Positions 4,897 through 7,664 of a stretch of DNA of 7,664 bases are shown here, in pieces; position 1 is the stretch's first letter, and every line of letters begins with the position of its first letter. Under the pieces are notes generated by a model. The model ran no database searches. It was not told the DNA's origin and saw only the letters and a program-made list of their open reading frames with translations. The DNA comes from Gammaproteobacteria bacterium (GTDB lineage Bacteria > Pseudomonadota > Gammaproteobacteria > Pseudomonadales > Azotimanducaceae_A). The position numbers and the translations under genes were made by a program. The DNA lies in assembly GCA_026713405.1 (NCBI GenBank), contig JAPOON010000585.1:1-7664 (forward strand), written 5' to 3'.

Positions 4897-6504
4897 GTGC
4901 CGCAAGAACAACGCAAGCGCAGCTTCTGGACCTGGGGGCACGTCGACGACGAGCCCTCCGAGGCGGAGCGCCGGAAAGTGGCGGAAGCCATTGCCCGCCG
5001 CACCGGCGTCGCCGTGGAGCCGCCGCCGGTGCCAGACCTGGGCGACATCGAGATCGGGCCGGCCCGGCTGAAGGTTCCCGAAGCGCTGCGGGGCTGGGTG
5101 TCGACGGAATCCGAAGACCGCCTGCTGCATACCTACGGCGGCCACTCCCTGGAACTGCTGGCCGCGCTCAGGGGCCGCTTCGACAACCCGCCGGACGCCG
5201 TGGCCCACCCGGGTTCGGAGGCAGAACTGGAGCGTACCCTGGAGTGGGCCGCCGGCGCGGGCCACGTCGTCATCCCCTACGGTGGCGGTACCTCGGTGGT
5301 GTGGGGACTGAACGTGCCGGAAGACGCTGAAACGGCCGTCACGGTGGACCTGGACCGCCTGAACGCGGTTCTGGAGATCGACCACAGCTCCCGCGCCGCG
5401 CGCCTGCAGGGCGGGATACTGGGCCCGGACCTGGAAAATGCCCTGCGCCCGGAAGGGCTGACGCTGCGCCACTTCCCCCAGAGTTTCCCCTGGTCCACCG
5501 TGGGTGGCTGGGTCGCCACCCGATCCGGCGGGCACTACGCCACCAATCACACCCATATCGACGATTTCGCGGAGAGCATCCGCATGCTGACGCCGCGCGG
5601 CTGGTGGGAATCGAGGCGGCTGCCGGGCAGCGGCGCCGGCCCGAGCCCGGATCGCCTGGTGATCGGTTCCGAGGGCACGCTGGGCATCATCAGCGAGTGC
5701 TGGCTCAGGTTGCAGAAGCGGCCGACGTTCCGGGCCAGCGCCGGCATCCTGTTCCCGGACTGGCCATCCGGCGCGGAGGCGGCGCGGCAGATCGTCCAGG
5801 CCAGGCTGTGGCCGGCCAACCTGCGCCTGCTCGACCCGGAGGAAGCGGGCCGGGCCGCGGGCGTGGAGGGGACCCGGGCGTTGCTGGTGACCGGTTTCGA
5901 GTCTGCCGATGTCCCCCAGGGCACGAACATTCATGCCGCCGTAGCCATCGCCCGGGAGTGCGGCGGCAGCATTGATGACGAGGCCGTCCGCATCGATGAC
6001 GGCACCGGCAAGGCCACGGGCCGGGGCGGTGCGGTGGGCGCCTGGCGCAACGCCTTCATCGGCGTCAACGCCGGGGCGACCAACGGGCTGGGATTGCTCT
6101 CCGACACCTTCGAGACGGCGATCACCTGGGACAAGTTCGCCGAATTCGATGCTTATGTGCGGGATCGGATGACCGATGTGCTTGCCCGTGTGCTGGGCAA
6201 GGGCACCTCCCTTTCCTGCCGGTTTACCCATGTCTATCCGGACGGCCCGGCCCCCTATTACAGCTTTGCCGGCCCGGCGCGCCTGGGCGGCGAGTTCGAG
6301 CAGTGGCAGGAAATCAAGGCAGTGGCGAACGATGCCGTGGTGGCGGCGGGGGGCACCGTAACCCACCACCACGCCGTTGGCCGGATGCACCGGCCCGGCT
6401 ACGACATCCAGCGGCCGGACCTGTTTGCCGAGGCATACCGGGGCGCGAAGCGGGCGGTGGACCCACGCGGAGTCATGAATCCGGGGGTGTTGATCGACCC
6501 CTGA
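4897..6504 (+). CDS. FAD-binding oxidoreductase, alkyl-dihydroxyacetonephosphate synthase-like (AGPS-like)
   Basis: This 535-residue flavoprotein has the FAD-binding (PF01565-type) plus FAD-oxidase C-terminal architecture. In eukaryotes AGPS replaces the acyl chain of acyl-DHAP with a fatty alcohol, forming the ether bond of ether lipids. Motifs in order: N-terminal RSFWTWGH (compare AGPS WNGWGY); IPYGGGTSVVWGL (GGGTSV at 129-134) and STVGGWVATR (200-209), both FAD contacts; GSEGTLGII (from 257); RLLD with Arg310, aligning with the human AGPS Arg419 region; SDTFETAITWDKF, like AGPS GESFETSAPWDRV; CRFTHVYPDG then YYSF, near the catalytic Tyr; THHHAVGR (His490-492), like the essential AGPS triple His. 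The C-terminal DPRGVMNPGVLIDP is typical of the flavoprotein superfamily. No signal peptide is seen, so it is cytosolic. The GTG start has a strong ribosome site. It probably forms an operon with the phosphodiesterase. Ether-lipid synthesis by bacterial homologues is an inference; a different hydroxy-acid or lipid substrate remains possible. Confidence 0.88.
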   Translation: MPQEQRKRSFWTWGHVDDEPSEAERRKVAEAIARRTGVAVEPPPVPDLGDIEIGPARLKVPEALRGWVSTESEDRLLHTYGGHSLELLAALRGRFDNPPDAVAHPGSEAELERTLEWAAGAGHVVIPYGGGTSVVWGLNVPEDAETAVTVDLDRLNAVLEIDHSSRAARLQGGILGPDLENALRPEGLTLRHFPQSFPWSTVGGWVATRSGGHYATNHTHIDDFAESIRMLTPRGWWESRRLPGSGAGPSPDRLVIGSEGTLGIISECWLRLQKRPTFRASAGILFPDWPSGAEAARQIVQARLWPANLRLLDPEEAGRAAGVEGTRALLVTGFESADVPQGTNIHAAVAIARECGGSIDDEAVRIDDGTGKATGRGGAVGAWRNAFIGVNAGATNGLGLLSDTFETAITWDKFAEFDAYVRDRMTDVLARVLGKGTSLSCRFTHVYPDGPAPYYSFAGPARLGGEFEQWQEIKAVANDAVVAAGGTVTHHHAVGRMHRPGYDIQRPDLFAEAYRGAKRAVDPRGVMNPGVLIDP

Positions 6505-6513
6505 GACAGGATG

Positions 6514-6541
6514 CGGGCTAACAGGGCGATGCCCCAGCCCG
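6514..6541 (+). other. Composite stem-loop between the AGPS-like gene and polB
   Basis: An outer 6-bp stem, CGGGCT (6514-6519) with AGCCCG (6536-6541), encloses an inner 4-bp stem, GGGC (6524-6527) with GCCC (6531-6534), closed by a GAT loop. AACA and a single C form the internal loop. It starts 10 nt after the AGPS-like stop codon, where a transcript end is expected, but no U-tract follows. It may be an mRNA 3'-end structure or a weak terminator insulating polB. Confidence 0.4.
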
Positions 6542-6605
6542 ACGAGATAACGGCGACCGGGTGCCAGCTTGACTCATTCGACAACCTTGGCCGCGAATAA
6601 GGGGC

Positions 6606-6609
6606 GGAG
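6606..6609 (+). promoter_or_regulatory. Ribosome binding site for polB
   Basis: GGAG followed by a 4-nt spacer precedes GTG at 6614 (upstream context GGGGCGGAG). It favours this start over the in-frame TTG codons at 6569 and 6587. The resulting N-terminus (MPGSASHRGFIFQASYR) also aligns with the start of E. coli Pol II (MAQAGFILTRHWR). Confidence 0.6.
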
Positions 6610-6613
6610 ATCC

Positions 6614-7664
6614 GTGCCAGGCTCCGCAAGCCACCGCGGCTTCATCTTCCAGGCCAGCTACCGCATCCAGGCAGGCGTTCCCGTCGTGCACCTGTTCGGG
6701 CGGCTGGAGAACGGCGACACCTTCCTGGTTCGTGACCGGCGCCAGACGCCCCACTTCTACGTGCCGGCCGATGCGCCGGGCAGGGCACGGCCGGCCGACT
6801 GGCAGGGCGCCCGCCTTTCGCCCTCGGACCGCATCGCCTTCAGCGGGGAGGCGACCCGCCGGGTCAGCGTGCCGACGCCGCCGGATGCACCGCCGGTGCG
6901 GGACCGGCTGCACGCCCGCGGCATCGACACCTTCGAAGCCGATGTGCGGTTCGCCATGCGCTACCTGATCGACCGGGACATCAAGGGTGGCTGCAGCATC
7001 CGTGGCGAGGCGCGGCGCGGTTCCGGTTGCCGATGGATTTTCGACGACCCCGAACTGGCGCCCGCGCCGGTGAGCTTTCGGCCGAGCGTGCTGTCCTTCG
7101 ACATCGAGACGGATGAACGCGCAGAGCGCCTGCTGGCGATAGCGCTCTACGGCTGCGGGGTGGACGAGGTTTATATCGTCGACAGCGCCGGCCGCGAGAT
7201 GCCCGGAAGGGCGGCGGCCTGCGCAAACGAACGGGCGGCCCTGGAGGCCTTCAGCGCGCGGGTACGGGAACTGGACGCCGACGTGCTGACCGGATGGAAC
7301 GTCATCGACTTCGACCTGACCGTGCTGGCCCGCATCGCGGCCCGCCATCGCCTACCCCTGGAACTGGGGCGTGAACCCGGCCGGATGAGCATCCGGCCCG
7401 CCCGGGGCTATTTCGGCAGCGGCCAGGCCACCATTCCGGGGCGGCTGGTTCTTGATGGCGTGGACCTGATTCGCGGCGCCTTCGTGCGCATGGACGAATA
7501 TTCGCTGGATGCGGTCGCGCGCAACGTGCTCGGCGAAGGCAAGGCGCTCACCGGAGAAGCGCATGACCGGGTGGGCGAGATTCTCCGGAACTATGCACAC
7601 GACCTGGAGGCGTTCGCCCGCTATGCCCGGACGGACGCCCGGCTGGCCCTCGAGATCGTCGAGC
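6614..7664 (+). CDS. polB: DNA polymerase II (family B), N-terminal and exonuclease domains; 3'-truncated by the window
   Basis: Pol II is a DNA-damage-associated proofreading polymerase used in translesion synthesis and replication restart. The 350 codons present cover the N-terminal domain (GFIFQASYRIQ; TFEADVRFAMRYLIDRDIKG, compare E. coli VYEADVRPPERYLMER) and the 3'-5' exonuclease. All three exonuclease motifs are intact: Exo I SFDIETD (Asp163, Glu165), Exo II LTGWNVIDFDL (Asp234) and Exo III YARTDARLALEIV (Asp341). These lie within about seven residues of E. coli D156, E158, D229 and D335, so proofreading should be functional. The stretches RLPLELGRE and GRLVLDGVDLIR also follow E. coli Pol II closely. 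The polymerase palm (DYKSLYPSI, YGDTDS) lies beyond the right edge. It starts 109 nt after the AGPS-like gene. No LexA-type operator (CTGT-N8-ACAG) is seen in that gap, although E. coli polB is SOS-controlled, so regulation may differ here. Confidence 0.94.
   Translation, partial: MPGSASHRGFIFQASYRIQAGVPVVHLFGRLENGDTFLVRDRRQTPHFYVPADAPGRARPADWQGARLSPSDRIAFSGEATRRVSVPTPPDAPPVRDRLHARGIDTFEADVRFAMRYLIDRDIKGGCSIRGEARRGSGCRWIFDDPELAPAPVSFRPSVLSFDIETDERAERLLAIALYGCGVDEVYIVDSAGREMPGRAAACANERAALEAFSARVRELDADVLTGWNVIDFDLTVLARIAARHRLPLELGREPGRMSIRPARGYFGSGQATIPGRLVLDGVDLIRGAFVRMDEYSLDAVARNVLGEGKALTGEAHDRVGEILRNYAHDLEAFARYARTDARLALEIVE

Noticed and set aside
4747..6390. 547-codon open frame on the minus strand antisense to the AGPS-like gene
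   Set aside because: It is a GC-driven shadow frame: rich in Arg, Gly, Ala and His with no recognisable domain, while the plus strand carries a full, motif-complete enzyme.
6569..6600. TTGACT plus GAATAA as a sigma-70 promoter for polB
   Set aside because: The hexamers are about 20 nt apart and the -10 match is poor, so it is not supportable as a promoter.

Overview
The window is 7.66 kb of dense, high-GC (roughly two-thirds G+C by eye) bacterial chromosome. The gene content (a homodimeric AceE-type pyruvate dehydrogenase E1 and a Pol II-type family B DNA polymerase) and the close match of both to their E. coli homologues as I recall them suggest a high-GC gammaproteobacterium. This is an inference from protein resemblance only. 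No tRNA, rRNA, CRISPR array, insertion sequence or phage gene was seen.

Layout, left to right. (1) Positions 1-2225 (+): the 3' five-sixths of aceE, cut by the window edge, with catalytic and thiamine diphosphate residues intact. (2) A 109-nt gap with two GC-rich hairpins. (3) 2335-3141 (+): a small PAPS-dependent-type sulfotransferase starting at GTG. (4) 3211-3414 (-): a 67-residue protein of unknown function, convergent with the sulfotransferase. (5) 3415-3610: a divergent regulatory region with a candidate minus-strand promoter, an 8-bp direct repeat and two CTTG/CAAG dyads. (6) 3611-4873 (+): an exported alkaline-phosphatase-superfamily nucleotide pyrophosphatase/phosphodiesterase (NPP/ENPP type) with its full set of metal ligands. 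(7) 4897-6504 (+): an FAD enzyme closely resembling alkyl-dihydroxyacetonephosphate synthase (AGPS), 23 nt downstream and probably in the same operon. (8) A 109-nt gap with a composite stem-loop. (9) 6614-7664 (+): the N-terminal and 3'-5' exonuclease domains of DNA polymerase II (polB), cut by the right edge.

How the genes may work together. AceE feeds acetyl-CoA formation, and no aceF/lpd follows it here, so any partners must be upstream or elsewhere. The most interesting unit is the phosphodiesterase plus AGPS-like pair: a secreted enzyme that cleaves phosphodiesters next to a cytosolic flavoenzyme whose eukaryotic relatives make the ether bond of ether lipids. A sulfotransferase lies 0.5 kb away. 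A lipid-remodelling role for this cluster is a hypothesis, not something the sequence proves. PolB is a translesion and replication-restart polymerase and is probably unrelated in function to its neighbours.

Nothing in the window is clearly a new system. The best leads are the NPP/AGPS-like pair, the unassigned 67-residue protein, and the structured leader in front of the phosphodiesterase.
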